In this document: positions 39,034 to 50,605 of the stretch, in pieces
Numbering within the stretch: the first letter of the stretch is position 1
How the letters are laid out: the number at the start of each line of letters is the position of its first letter
DNA from: Rhizophagus clarus
Taxonomy: Eukaryota; Glomeromycota; Glomeromycetes; Glomerales; Glomeraceae
Length of the DNA stretch: 64,000 bases
Assembly: GCA_015698045.1 (NCBI GenBank)
Contig: BLAL01000081.1
Span: forward strand, 230,656 to 294,655
Direction: 5' to 3'
Made by a program: the position numbers and the translations under genes
Notes under the pieces: generated by a model
What the model was told of the DNA's origin: nothing
Database searches by the model: none
The model's input: only the letters and a program-made list of their open reading frames with translations

Positions 39034-39879
39034 GTTTAAAGACTAAAACAAAATAAAACCTAAAAAAATAAAATAAAAATCCATTATTTTCATAAAGATC
39101 TAAAAAAGAAATACCAAAATTTAAAAAAAGAATGCTGATTGTTAATAGTGAAAACAAAAGAATATAATAAACTAAAAATAAATTGAATATCTACTTTTAT
39201 TTTAAAAAGAATGGCAAAACATTTTTAAAAAAAAGAAAATCCAAAAGAGCCACCAAAATTTAAAGAAAAAATAATCAAAAAAATATGTTAATAATGTAAA
39301 CAAAAAGAAATAACACTGGTCAAAATCAATTCTATCAGGTACATATCGGGAACTTATATATTGGCGGCTAATCGGATAAATATCGGGTATTTTTACATAT
39401 TGGGTACCCAATTTATTACACTTCAAAATATGCCTAATTACCAAGACTCTGATATCTAAACTATTGGTCACTGATATGTTATTTAATATATATTGGGCAC
39501 AGTTTTATCTTACACATATCGGGTACCCGATATGTGATACAAATTTTAATACGTTAGATTTTATATTATATAACGTATTAAGAAATTTTTTATAGTTTAC
39601 TTTCTTTATAGATTTTTCTTTTTAGAAATTTTTAATTCGTTTAATGTAGTTAAAAAATTTTTATTGTCTTATTTGTTGAATGTATTATCAAGTTTATAAA
39701 TTTTTTGTAAAGTATTTAAAAGTATAATTATTATTGTTAATATTTTTATTTTATTACGTATTTTATTACAATAAATTAATAAAAAAGTTACAGTCATTTA
39801 TAATACAATTTTAAGAAAAGTTTGCTCAAACTTTTCTTAATCGTGATCACGTTAGGATCAAGAGGAACAAGGGAAACTG

Positions 39880-40205
39880 CAACCTAAAATAAATAAAAGA
39901 AATGTTAAAACTGTTTCTTTAATATTCAAAAAATATCCCTCCCTCCCTCCTTACATTTTAAGTCTGGAGTCCAGCAATCTGAAAAAAATAAAGAAAGAAA
40001 TGTTAGTAACATTTCTTTAATATTAAAAAAAAATCACCACCCTTTCCAACTTACATTCCCAAGTCCAGTTCGTCCAAGAAGGCTGGCAACCTAAAAAAAA
40101 TAAAGAAATGTTAGTAACATTTCTTTAATATTAAAAAAAAATTCCCCCACCCCTTCCAACTTACATTCCAAGTCCGGGAGTCCAGCAACCTAAAAAAAAT
40201 AAAAA
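39880..40205 (-). repeat. Tandem array of about 110-bp units, each with a mini-exon-like core
   Basis: Three units share a perfect palindrome AAAGAAATGTTA-G-TAACATTTCTTT, an A-run and a GC-richer core. Read on the minus strand each core is bracketed by splice consensus: TTTTTTTAG, core, GTAAGT or GTAAGG. The cores are 40165-40189 (25 nt), 40055-40090 (36 nt) and 39955-39978 (24 nt), starting GTTGCTGGACTCC, GTTGCCAGCCTTC and ATTGCTGGACTCC. A fourth acceptor-like site (TTTTAG, then GTTGCAG) lies near 39881. The array sits 3' of the Myb/SANT-like gene, on the same strand. Confidence 0.7.
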
Positions 40206-40890
40206 AAAATCATGGTTTAGAAAACCGTAAAAATAGATTGATCATGATAATCAATGATCATCAAATTAAATTAAAATGCTGAAACTATTGCATGTAAACG
40301 CCAAAAGGTTTTGGCAGTTTAGCAAAAATGAGTTTGATCACGTATTTTAAAAATGTGAAAGATTATTTCAAGATTTTATATTGTAAATTAATAGATTAGT
40401 TCTCTCAATTTGATCTATGGAAAGATTTTAGTAACATTTTGGAAGAATCAGCGGTATTAGATCTGTCACGCCTAAATGTACCTTTTTTAAAAATTTATTG
40501 GAAACATTTTATCATTACAATATATTATATAATATATGATGACAGATTGTTTATTTAATTAATACTTTAATAAAAAAAAAATGAATGTTTATTGAATAAA
40601 AGCAATTTATTATAATAAGCTTTAATTACTTATAATTGAGGTCGAATTTTTTAATTTCAGTTAAATATAGGCCGATATTAAATCAAATTATAAAATAGTA
40701 AAAATATTAAAATAATAATTAGATGACTATATAAAAAATATATATATTTAATAAAAAATAATAATAATAAAAGATAATAAAAAATAAAAAATAATAATAA
40801 AAATAATAAAAATATAAAAATATAAATAAAAAATAAAAATAAAAATAAAATATAAAAAATAAAAAATAAAAATAAAAAAATATAATTTAC

Positions 40891-41494
40891 AGATTCTGAG
40901 GCTGCCGATGCGCAGTGTTTCTATACAACCTACGACTGTGGTAGTTCCCTAAGAAATATATATAAATTTAGAACTTAAATAACTTAAATATAAATTAAAA
41001 AAATTCTTAATAATTACCAGGTCTGTTTCAAAATCTTGTGCGGAACTGCCTATAATATCTTTCTCCTTCCCGGGACCACCTTCCATTTCGCACACCATTC
41101 CTCTATTCACAGAAATTCTAAAAATGTTAATACTATTAATTTTTATTTTTTTTTTATTTTTCTTTTTATGATTTATTATTATTTTACTAACATTAAAATT
41201 CCTGACCAAGTTTCTCCACTTTCTTTCTACCTGTTGGCCAGTGAACCTTACACAGAACCATCTCTGAATTCTTTGAACTAGGCTCTTCCAGAATTCAGAG
41301 CGGTCCCTCCCAGATATGTCATGGTAGTAGTTATTCCTTCTCCTTTACATTATTTATTTAATTTTTAAATCAGGAAACGTAAGAGAAAAAAAAACTAGAA
41401 TATGATCAAAGTTATTTATTAGTTTTCATTTAATTTTTTACCTCTTATATCTTATTAAATATTCAGTTATTGCATCAGTCCAATTTGCAGGCAT
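40891..41494 (-). CDS. Myb/SANT-like DNA-binding protein of the transposon, spliced, 3' end unresolved
   Basis: Exon 1 (41494-41442) reads MPANWTDAITEYLIRYKR. A 99-nt GT-AG intron leads to exon 2 from 41342, with RSEFWKSLVQRIQRWFCVRF then TGQQVERKWRNLVR, the Trp-spaced helix pattern of a Myb/SANT-like (trihelix-type) domain. The frame then crosses a Lys/Asn/Ile-rich AT stretch (41200-41110) that looks like an intron but has no acceptor/donor pair keeping the frame. It resumes as NRGMVCEMEGGPGKEKDIIG and ends at a good donor (41018). After a 69-nt intron, exon 4 (40948-40891) reads GTTTVVGCIETLRIGSLRI and stops at a donor-like GTAAAT. The downstream exon is not certain. The protein probably binds the element's subterminal palindromes, by analogy with Harbinger Myb-like proteins. 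It may be partly decayed. Confidence 0.5.
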
Positions 41495-42298
41495 TTTAAG
41501 AAAAAAAATATATAATAATAAAAAATAACAGCAACAAATTTTAAGAAAAAGAATATATAATAAAAATAACGACAACAAATTTATTGTAAGAAAAAAAAAA
41601 GATGAAACCTCTTTTTATAAACAATTTTTTATCACCTTGTATTATTATATTAATTACCCTTCAAGAACATTTACGTAAATTGTTCTAATTTCTCAAATAT
41701 ATCATGATTGTTATGATCTGTCTTCTTTATATTAATTATAATACAGATACGGATCTACAATACAATCAATCACAATGAACAAGTTAAACTCGACCTAAAG
41801 TCAATTGTTATGATCGTGATTCTAAAATATCAAGATAAAGGTCTTCTTTTTAATTATATATCAAATCTAAAAAAGGTAAAATCTAATAATACATATACGT
41901 AAATAAATAGTGTTTTTTATTTTGGTTTATAATAAGCTTTTTCCAATTATAGACTACAAATAAAACAATTACAGATCTACAATACATTATATAAAGATCT
42001 TGAGCGAATGAGTTAAACTCGAGTTCAAAGCAAACAATTTAAATTCAAAATAAAATATCCAAGATTAACAAAAAAGTTGGTAACGTTATAATGAAATTGG
42101 TAGTAAAACTTAATTTAATCATCTTTAATTAGGTATAAAAATTCTGATAAATTTAATAAAATCAGTGATTTTTTAATAATTTTATCAACTCAAGTTGAGC
42201 ACGAATAGTGAATAATCAAGTTTGTGCTTCTTCGCTAATATTGACTCATGCATTTGATAGGTGACCGATTTTGTGGCTGATGTGGCTGAATATAATAT

Positions 42299-42709
42299 TA
42301 CCTAAATAACCAATAAAAATTGATAATTTTGTTGATCATGTGATTGCACGATCATGATTTAATTATTTATTTATCGTATTTTTTTTTTTTTTTTTTCAAA
42401 AACTTTTTCTCTCTCTCTCAAATTTTTACTTTATTGTTTTGTCTAAAAAATAAAGATAAAGGTATATTTTTTGTTGAAATTTCTTTTCCCATTATTATGT
42501 TATTTATAATATTACCCAAATAACCAATAAAAATTTATAATTTTATTGATCATGTGATTGCATGATCATGATTTAATTATTTATTTATCATTTTTTTTTT
42601 TCAAAACTTTTTTCTCTCTCTCTCAAATTTTTACTTTATTGTTTTTGTCTAAAAAATAAAGATAAAGGTATATTTTTTGTTGAAATTTCTTTTCCCATTA
42701 TTATGTTAT
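42299..42709. repeat. Direct duplication of about 200 bp inside the 4.4-kb element
   Basis: 42299-42505 and 42512-42709 share more than 90 percent by eye, from AATAACCAATAAAAATT to TTTCTTTTCCCATTATTATG. A third, shorter copy of the end lies at 42787-42856. It is followed by a CTAACATTA-rich simple repeat (42890-43130). Confidence 0.8.
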
Positions 42710-43765
42710 TCTTAACACTCTTATTAATATATTTTTCCAATGTATTTCTTCTCACTAACATCCTAAACAATGTTCTACTATCGAGTTTTTTACTTTATTG
42801 GTTTTTCTAAAAAATAAATACAAAGGTACATTTTTTGTTGAAATTTCTTTTTCCATCCTGTTAACACTCTTACTAATATTTTTTTCTAATGTGTTTCCTC
42901 CTACTAACATTCCTACTAACAATGTTCTACTGTTAAACATTTTTTATTCCTTACTTTTACTAACACTTCTACTAACATTAACACTAACATTAATACTTAT
43001 ACTTTATATTTTTTTTTATTGACATTCCTTTTCTACTTCTACTAACTTTTATACTAACATTAATACTAACACTTTCTAATGTCAAAATTTTTTTATTAAC
43101 GTTCCTTTTCTTTTGCTAACACTTCTACTACTTTCCTTCAAATTAAATAGATATAATGAAATGAAAACAAGCAAATAAGTGAACATTAATTGTAAATTTG
43201 TGTAAAGAGTAGTGAATTTTTTTTTATAATATTTTTTGTATAATATTTTTTTTTTATTATTGATTAAAAATATAAATAAAACTTTCAGTAATTACAATTA
43301 AATGAATTAAATTACTTTTAAATTACAATTGTATTTAAATTATAAATCTACTACTATTAATGCCCCATAAATGCTATACTTTTCGGCTATCTGATATGTG
43401 TGAAAATTATGAAATTATGCTTATATTTCAAATACAAATAGGATATATATCGGGTATATATAGGATACTTATTAGCACTATCCGATAAGTGTATAATATC
43501 TGTCCGATATTTTTTTAAAATATATCGGGTACCCAATAAATTTATGATATGTAACCAATATTTAACTACCCAATATGTATGAGATATGTACCCGATATGT
43601 ATGTTATATGTCACTGATTTTCTGCATCTGACGGGTACATATCGGGTACCCGATATGTGTAGTATTATTAAATAGCATACACATATTTCACATATATCAG
43701 GTACATATCAGGTAGCCGATATGTACCCGATATGTACCTGATAGCATCGATTTTGACCAGTGTAA

Positions 43766-45361
43766 AAAAAAAAAAAAAGGCCTATCTTTATTTCTAACAA
43801 ATCTAAAAAAAGAGAAAAACTGAAAAAAATAAACTTTTAGTAAAGTTTGCTAGTTTTGTTAAATAATCATTATTTAAAAAGAAAAAAATAAAAACAAAAA
43901 CAATTTTGTCCAATATTTGTTAAAAATATTTTAATATACTATTTAAAATGTTTAAAAAAATTTAATAAAAAAGTTTAAAAACTTAAAAAAAAAGTATAAG
44001 CTGATTAGTGAATTTTTTTAACTTTTAATTAAATTGTGATTATTGCGATTAATATTTATATTATATTATATCATATGATATATATGTAGTAAAAAAATTA
44101 TATCCATATTATTATAAATAAATTTGAAGCAGGTATTTCATAACATATGAGGAATTGAAAATGGCCTTGAAGACATTTTTCTTATATTATAAGAATCACT
44201 TTCATTAGACTAGATTTTTTTTTCCCTTTTTGTCATTATTACTATTAGACTTTTTTATAAAAAAAATTAGATTATTAGGTAAAAGAGAAAGAGAAAAAAA
44301 AAAATTATAAAAAAAGGTATAAGGAAGTATAAAAAAAAGTAAAAGAGAAAGAACAAAGAAAAAGTTTAAAAATAGTTAACTTTAAAAAATAGTTTAAACT
44401 TTAAAAAAGTTTAAATTTTTAATTTATTGAATTGCAACTAAGAATCATATACTGTTATTATTATATGAGTTAAAAAAAAAGTATTTATATACATTACATG
44501 TGTTATAGTGATTGATAAAAATCAGATTTAGACCTTTTAAGCTTTGAGCTAAAACTTAAAAATTTTGACTGAACTATTAAAAATTTCTTTTTAATCATTT
44601 TTTTTAAAAGTTTCAATTAAACTATCAAAACTTCTTTTTTAATTTTTTTTTTTTTTTTTTTAAGTCTTAAGCTTTTGAAATTTTTTTATCAAAAGTTCTT
44701 TTAATTTTTTTTTTGTTGAAAAGTTTTGATTGAACTATTTATTGATAAATCAGGTTCTCATCTTATTATAATTGTGTCATCAGGAGCATTATATTAACAG
44801 AAATTTAGTATGTTGACCACTTAAAAATCTATGACTATCCAATTATAACAAGAAAAACATTAATAGTTAGATTAATAAAATAATATTACAATTAATGTTA
44901 TACTAATTACAATACTATATCATATATTAATTAGACATTTTTAAAATAAAATTTAATAATAATAATATTTTAATATTTAAATAAATTAATTTTTGTAAAA
45001 ATTTCTAATATTATATAGTAACTGCATAATATAATGAATTTTTATATAAAATTAGATAAAGTTTTTATAGGTATATAATAATACTTTTTTAAATAATGTT
45101 AATAAAGAAGTAAAAAAATATATTATTATAGACTAATTTTAGTCATGTTTTTTCTATAACAAATTAAACAAAAAATGTTTAATTACAATAATTTAATAAC
45201 TTTTTTTCTAATAATATTTTTTTTATAAATAGAGTAGCATTTTTTTTATTTATAGTTTTACAAATAATAAAATTGTATTAAAATTTTATTATTAAAAAAA
45301 TAAGTACATTATTAAGTAATCTTTGATAAATCAAAAAAATAACTTGGATTAACTTTTTCAG
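43766..45361. other. AT-rich spacer between mobile elements
   Basis: Poly(A)/poly(T) and degenerate AT sequence. No gene, repeat array or RNA was recognised. Confidence 0.5.
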
Positions 45362-45364
45362 TTA

Positions 45365-46692
45365 GAAGCGTGCCAGAAATCAGCTGATTTAATAGGGGGG
45401 TGAGATCTTCTCCAGTGTAACCAACAAAAAAAGTTTGGGCACGTGATCAGTGGTGTGGCTATGCCTGATGCGATATAAATATTTTTTTTTTGCGTCAAGT
45501 ATTTTAAAACTTTTCCTTCTTTACCTGTTCATTTCCTTTATTTATATTTTATTTTTTAAAATCTTATATTATATAGATACTGTCTTTACTTTTATTTCTC
45601 AATATTTTTATCACATATATTATAATAAATAATAAATACTAATTTTACATCCTTTTGAAATCAAAAAGTTTGTTTTTACAAGTATTAAATAAAATATTTA
45701 TATGTATTCATATATTAATTTATATAGATAAGGTTATAAGCATTTTTTTTTATATAAATAGCTTAGTTAGATATATGTTATTTTTATTTTTATCAGTTAC
45801 ACTATGTAGAATATTTTAAAAATAAAAAAAATTTTTTATTCTAATAAAATATAAAAAATATTATAAAATTTTTATAATATTTACAGTATTCAGTATTATA
45901 AATTTAACAGCTAATAAAACTATTTAAACATTAAAAATTTTAAGATTTATTTATTTCCATTATTTTTTTTTCTATAAAGATATTTGAGTATTTGACTTGA
46001 ATTTTTTCGCGAATGTTTTTTTTATTTTTTCAAAGTTAAATATTGCATAAGATCAACCAATCAAAATTTAAATGTCACATAGATCACATACCTGAACTTT
46101 TTTTGTTAGTTATGCTGGAGAAGGTGGGGGTGGGAGGCTAACCTAAAAATCAGGTTCCTATGATTGGCTATAAATTATATAATATATATAATATATTATT
46201 ATTATTTATATATTAAAATAGTTTTTTGCAATTATCTTGCCATCTAATAGCTCAATTTAACTAAACTTTTTTTTATTTTGTAAGACTTATCAAAAGCTAT
46301 AAAAGAAAAAAAAATTCATAAAAATTGGATTACTAAATCACGAGTTATTTATATAAATCAATATATATATTTGCCAATTCTCTATCACTATACATTTTGA
46401 AGGGATGTGAAGCAGGCACGTGATGTGATCATCATCTTTGATTTGATCGCTGTTTGGCTGAAAGGTGCTAACTGTAACACATTATCTGTCATACCCGTAT
46501 ATCAACATGTTATCAATCAATATATATTGTTTACAAAGCCAATAGCAACACCCGGTGCAATGCCTAGGTCAAAAGGCTAGTATAATTATATATATTATTA
46601 TATATTTTTTTAACTAATCAAAATGCGATTAGGTGAGGAGTGGAGGTAAGGGCTACTAATTGAAGAAAATCAGCTGATTTCTGGCACGCCCC
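45365..46692. mobile_element. Inverted-repeat element (1.3 kb) flanked by TTA
   Basis: A 23-bp perfect inverted repeat (GCGTGCCAGAAATCAGCTGA plus TTT) lies at 45368-45390 and 46667-46689, containing the palindrome AAATCAGCTGATTT. TTA triplets flank it (45362-45364, 46693-46695), a Harbinger-like duplication. A second inverted pair lies inside: 45405-45449 and 46083-46127 (core AACAAAAAAAGTT, about 80 percent match). The spacing is asymmetric, 33 bp on the left and about 560 bp on the right of the inner pair, which suggests an insertion in the right half. There is no coding frame. Confidence 0.65.
46545..46581 (+). mobile_element. Possible Helitron 3' terminus
   Basis: AACACCCGGTGCAATGCC, then TAGGTCAAAAGGCTAGT, followed by AT. 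A GC-rich imperfect hairpin shortly before a terminal CTAGT is the usual form of a Helitron 3' end (CTRRT, inserted before T). The stem has several mismatches and no 5' TC end or Rep/helicase gene was found, so this is tentative. It lies in the enlarged right half of the TTA-flanked element. Confidence 0.3.
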
Positions 46693-47160
46693 TTAATTTT
46701 CAATAGATTTACTTTCTATTTATTACTTATTTACCATCTATTTAAGATTATTCTTTAATATACTATGATCTTGAAAATATAAATAATTTTACAAGATTGT
46801 CTGATACCATGTTGTCACATATTAGATACTAAATTATTATAATTTAATAGTGATCATTTAACTGTATAATGACAAATCACAGGTTTCTGTAAAGAAATTA
46901 TTTATAATGAAAGCCTAATCAGTCAAAATATAAAATTCATTATATTGAAAGAAGATTGTATATTTTTTATAGAAAATTTTCATTTGTACACAAATAACAC
47001 GATGTGTCTGAACATTGTATTATATGATTTTATAAAAAAAACAAATTTACAATTTTATTTTAGATTTTGTTGGCTAGTTTTATGATAAAAAATAAGTTGC
47101 ATTCCAAAAAATTGCATAATTTTAATTATATTATTAATGCTATAATACTGTAATATAAAT
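46693..47160. other. AT-rich spacer
   Basis: Nothing supportable seen. Confidence 0.4.
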
Positions 47161-47900
47161 GTTATATATAGAAAATACAGTAAGGAAGGATAGTAAAAAA
47201 ATTAAGAGAAGTAAAAAAAAAAGAAATAATAAATGAAAAGGAATAAAGATAATTAAATAAAAAGTAAAAAAAAAAAAAGGTGAAGGATAGTGAAAAGGAA
47301 TGAAAAAAAATAATGAAATAATGAAATAAATAAAAAAAACAAAAGAAAATAAAAAGAGGAATGAAAAGAAGTTAAAGGGAATAAAAGAAATAAAAGGGTA
47401 ATAAAAGAAATAAAAGAAACAAATATTTAATAAGAAAAAACAAAATGAAATGAAAGAAAATAAAGGGAAGCAAAAGGGAATGAAAAACAACAAAAGAAAT
47501 GAAAAAAGCAATGAAAAAAAAATCCAAAGATTAATAAAATAAAACAATAAAAAATCATAGAAGAAATCTCAAAAGAAACAAAAAATAAAATGAAGAAAAC
47601 AAAAGGAGAAACAAAAAAAATAAAAAAAAATGAAAGAAATAAAAGTAAAAGTGAAAAAAATAAAAGAAACAATGAAATATATAAAGAAAAATAAGAGAAA
47701 TAAAGGGAAAATAATACAAGAAAGGCTGAAACATCTAACTATAGAAAAAAGGAAAAGAAAGCCAATTAATATCATTTTAAAGAAAATAAATAATGAGAAA
47801 GAGATGAAAAAAACTTACTTGAATATTAACTGAAATGGTATATGTCTAAAAAAGAGATAAAAAGATTAGTAAAAAATAAAGGAAAAGATAAAAAGAAAAC
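47160..47900 (+). repeat. Purine-rich (A/G) tract
   Basis: About 740 bp in which the plus strand is almost only A and G (units such as AAAGAAATAAAAG and AATGAAAGAAA). Several Phe/Ser/Leu-only minus-strand frames here, up to 135 codons, are composition artefacts. It runs directly up to the target duplication of the next MITE. Confidence 0.8.
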
Positions 47901-47914
47901 AAAAAAAGTAAAAC

Positions 47915-48214
47915 CAGGACCCTGAACATCTCTCATTTAGGTCAGATATGATGTATAGTAAAATTTTCAATTTAGGATATCTTGGTCAATATTAATGCTA
48001 TCAAAATAAAATTTATACCATTAGATTTGTCTCATTAAGACGAATCTAATGATATAAATTTCATTAAAATCCAATCAGTAGATTTTTTAAATACAGAGGT
48101 ATGTAGGATAAGAAATTTTCAAAAATACCCTGAAATAAGCAACTTTTTAAAAATTTTATATGATCAATAAGCAAACTCAACCCCTGACCTATTTATATAT
48201 AGTTCAGGGTCCTG
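47915..48214. mobile_element. 300-bp MITE with 6-bp target duplication
   Basis: 13-bp perfect terminal inverted repeats CAGGACCCTGAAC, with a second matched block AGGTCAG further in. TAAAAC occurs on both sides (47909-47914, 48215-48220), a perfect 6-bp duplication. The interior has the motif GCTTATTGATCATATAAAAT near the right end, shared with the 4.6-kb element at 49728-54332, which makes them one family. It holds an internal palindrome around 48015-48060 (TTAGATTCGTCTYATTAAGA-like). There is no coding frame. The superfamily is unknown. Confidence 0.85.
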
Positions 48215-48220
48215 TAAAAC

Positions 48221-49570
48221 CCATTTTGAATTTCTGCCAAAATAGAACTAAAAAGAGTCACGTCTAAAAAAAAACAAACAAGTTAATAAAAGTCAAAAGA
48301 AAGGAGAATAAAAGCAAAAAAAACTATTTATTACCTTTCCAAAGTTAAAGAAGAGCTAAAAGTTATGCTTAAAAAATCTAAAAAGAAATAAAAAAAAATA
48401 AATAAATAAATTATATTATTAAATCATATGTATTATATTCAGACATACTGTATAAACTAAAAAATTTTCTTTTTTATATTAATAAATTTAAAGAAAGATT
48501 ATTTATAAAAAAAAATATTTTTTATAAATATTTTACAATTTTACAATTTTTTACAATTTTGCAATTAATTATAGAATTACAAATTATTTGTAAATTGTAA
48601 ATATATAAATATTAAAATTCATAATATTTTATAATATTGTAAATTACAATTCTTTTAAAGATCTAATTAAATAGTATATTATATAAAAAGATATTTCTTA
48701 TATTGTTATAAAAATTTTTTAGAATTTTTTATTTAATAATAACCTTAAAATAAAATTAGATTTTGATAATAAACAAAGTTAATTCTTTTTTTTTATAATT
48801 TTATATTAATATTAAATTATAATTCAAATAATTAATTTTTTAAATTTAAATTGATTTACTATAAAACTAATAGGATCCAAAAATATATATATAGGATTAT
48901 ATTTAAGTTTATATATAATAGTTTAAAAAGATTATATAGATTTTTTCTTACTTTTTTAAATAATTTTAAATAATACTAGCCAAAAATTTATTTTTTAATT
49001 TAAACATTAACTAATATTATTATAGTTCTAATTCTAAAAAAATATGTATAACTAATAGTAAATTTTAACTTGATTTATATATATATATATTTTTAGGATT
49101 CAAATTAATTTTTACAGGTTTAGAAAGCTTACACAAATTACATAATAATCAAAGAAGAAAGGGGAATAGTTAAAATTTTACATTACATTTATATTAATTA
49201 TATAATTTATAAATACTGTAATTTGATTAGTTATTAAATCTAATAGAAAAAAAGAGAAGTAAGGATTTATAACAAAATGGATATTATGTAATATGTGTAA
49301 TTTCTTTTATTATAAAAAAAATTTCTGATTTTTCTTATATCAGCAAATTTTTAGACTAAAGATTTGTGCAAATCTGCAGTCATATTTTTGCACTTTTCAA
49401 ATATATCTAGTACTAAAAGTTTCAAAAAAAATCTAATAAAATCTGCACAGATTTTTTAATAAGAAAAACACAATTTTGTGAAGATTTTTAAAAAAAAATT
49501 AGTAAATACTTGTTACTTATGTTAATGGTTGGCATATAAAGATTTGTCATAATAATTAAGAATATTTAAT
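48221..49570. other. AT-rich spacer
   Basis: Long A- and T-runs and degenerate sequence; no gene seen. It ends at the telomere-like repeat. Confidence 0.5.
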
Positions 49571-49575
49571 ATAAT

Positions 49576-49727
49576 AACCTAACCCTAATCCTAATCTTAA
49601 TTCCTAACTCTAATTCCTAATTCCTAATCCTAATCCCTAACCCTAACCCTAATTCCTAACCCCTAACCCTAATTCAAATTAATCCTAACTCTAACTTTAA
49701 TCCTAACTCTAACTTTTAACCTTAACC
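49576..49727. repeat. Interstitial telomere-like repeat, left part
   Basis: About 150 bp of CCTAA-type units, with canonical CCCTAA copies (for example CCCTAACCCTAACCCTAAT at about 49637-49655) mixed with variants such as CCTAAT, CTAACT and TTCCTAA. CCCTAA is the complement of the TTAGGG repeat. It is cut at 49727 by the start of the 4.6-kb element and resumes at 54333. Confidence 0.85.
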
Positions 49728-50605
49728 CAGAATCCTAAACAATATATATATAGGTAACAAAAAAATTTGCTTATTTATCATATAAAATTTTTTTTTAAGT
49801 CATATAGAATTTTGCTTATTAAAAAGTGAAATATAAAAAAAGTCATAATTATAGATGCGTAATAGAGAGTTAAAATTGTTAAAGTTATATATAGATTTTG
49901 CGTAGCAAGGAGTAATTTTTATACTACATATATATTATATAAAAAAAAATTTTAATTTCAAAAAAACTTTCTTCCTTCTTTTTTCATGACCATAAATTTT
50001 TGTAAGAGTTATTGCACCTTTATGGAGTTAAAAAAAATATTTTTCTAGTAAACCTACAAATATCTAACATTTCTGTATCTTCGCTTTTGGGTGGGTAGGT
50101 GACATAGTTGGATGCTCCTATACCAGTATCTTTTTAAAGAAAAAACCTTAAAGATAACTAAAACTTTTATGTGTTGTTCCAGTATATCTATAATATACTT
50201 AACCTCCCTGTATCTGTTAGTAGTTTGTCGGGGCCTTAATATGATATAGGTTTTGCTATCTTTGAAGAGAGACACTTTTTTTTATATTCTTTATATGTTT
50301 GTTTTCTTATTTTCTTTTTACGTTCTTTTGAAAAATTTTTTTTTTATTTTTTTCTGGAGGATTAAGTCACAACTGCTTGGAAAATATAATTACGTGATTA
50401 TTCAGCCACAAACAATCAACATAATTAATTACTAATTTCATCTGATATATACAAATAAAACACCAATGATATTCTGCTAAGAAAATGTTTACGTGTACAA
50501 CATCAAGATTCGTAATTAGTCTACAAACAAGATGGTCTCATCAGTCTGATTTTTACTATAGCATAGATTTAAATAGTGATTTTTAAAAGTATATATATCC
50601 CTTAA

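Larger units (their letters stand above)
39314..43762. mobile_element. PIF/Harbinger-like DNA transposon (4.4 kb), transposase not seen
   Basis: The terminal inverted repeats begin CACTGGTCAAAATC and match over about 38 bp (39314-39351 against 43725-43762, three or so differences). The flanking triplets are TAA on both sides (39311-39313, 43763-43765), the TWA duplication used by PIF/Harbinger. Subterminal zones (39314-39540, 43380-43762) carry many copies of TATCGGGTACCCGATA; perfect palindromes lie at 39513-39536 and 43638-43659. The interior carries a spliced Myb/SANT-like gene on the minus strand, matching the accessory protein of Harbinger elements. No DDE transposase frame could be found, so the copy looks defective. 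The superfamily is inferred from the duplication and accessory gene. Confidence 0.75.

Noticed and set aside
39202-39471. 89-codon minus-strand frame.
   Set aside because: It crosses the end of the 4.4-kb transposon and its repeated GGTACCCGATATG words; not a gene.
43387-43614. 75-codon minus-strand frame.
   Set aside because: Translation of the subterminal palindrome array of the same element.
47140-47833. Overlapping Phe/Ser/Leu-rich or Lys-rich frames up to 135 codons.
   Set aside because: They come from an A/G-only tract; no domain and no balanced composition.
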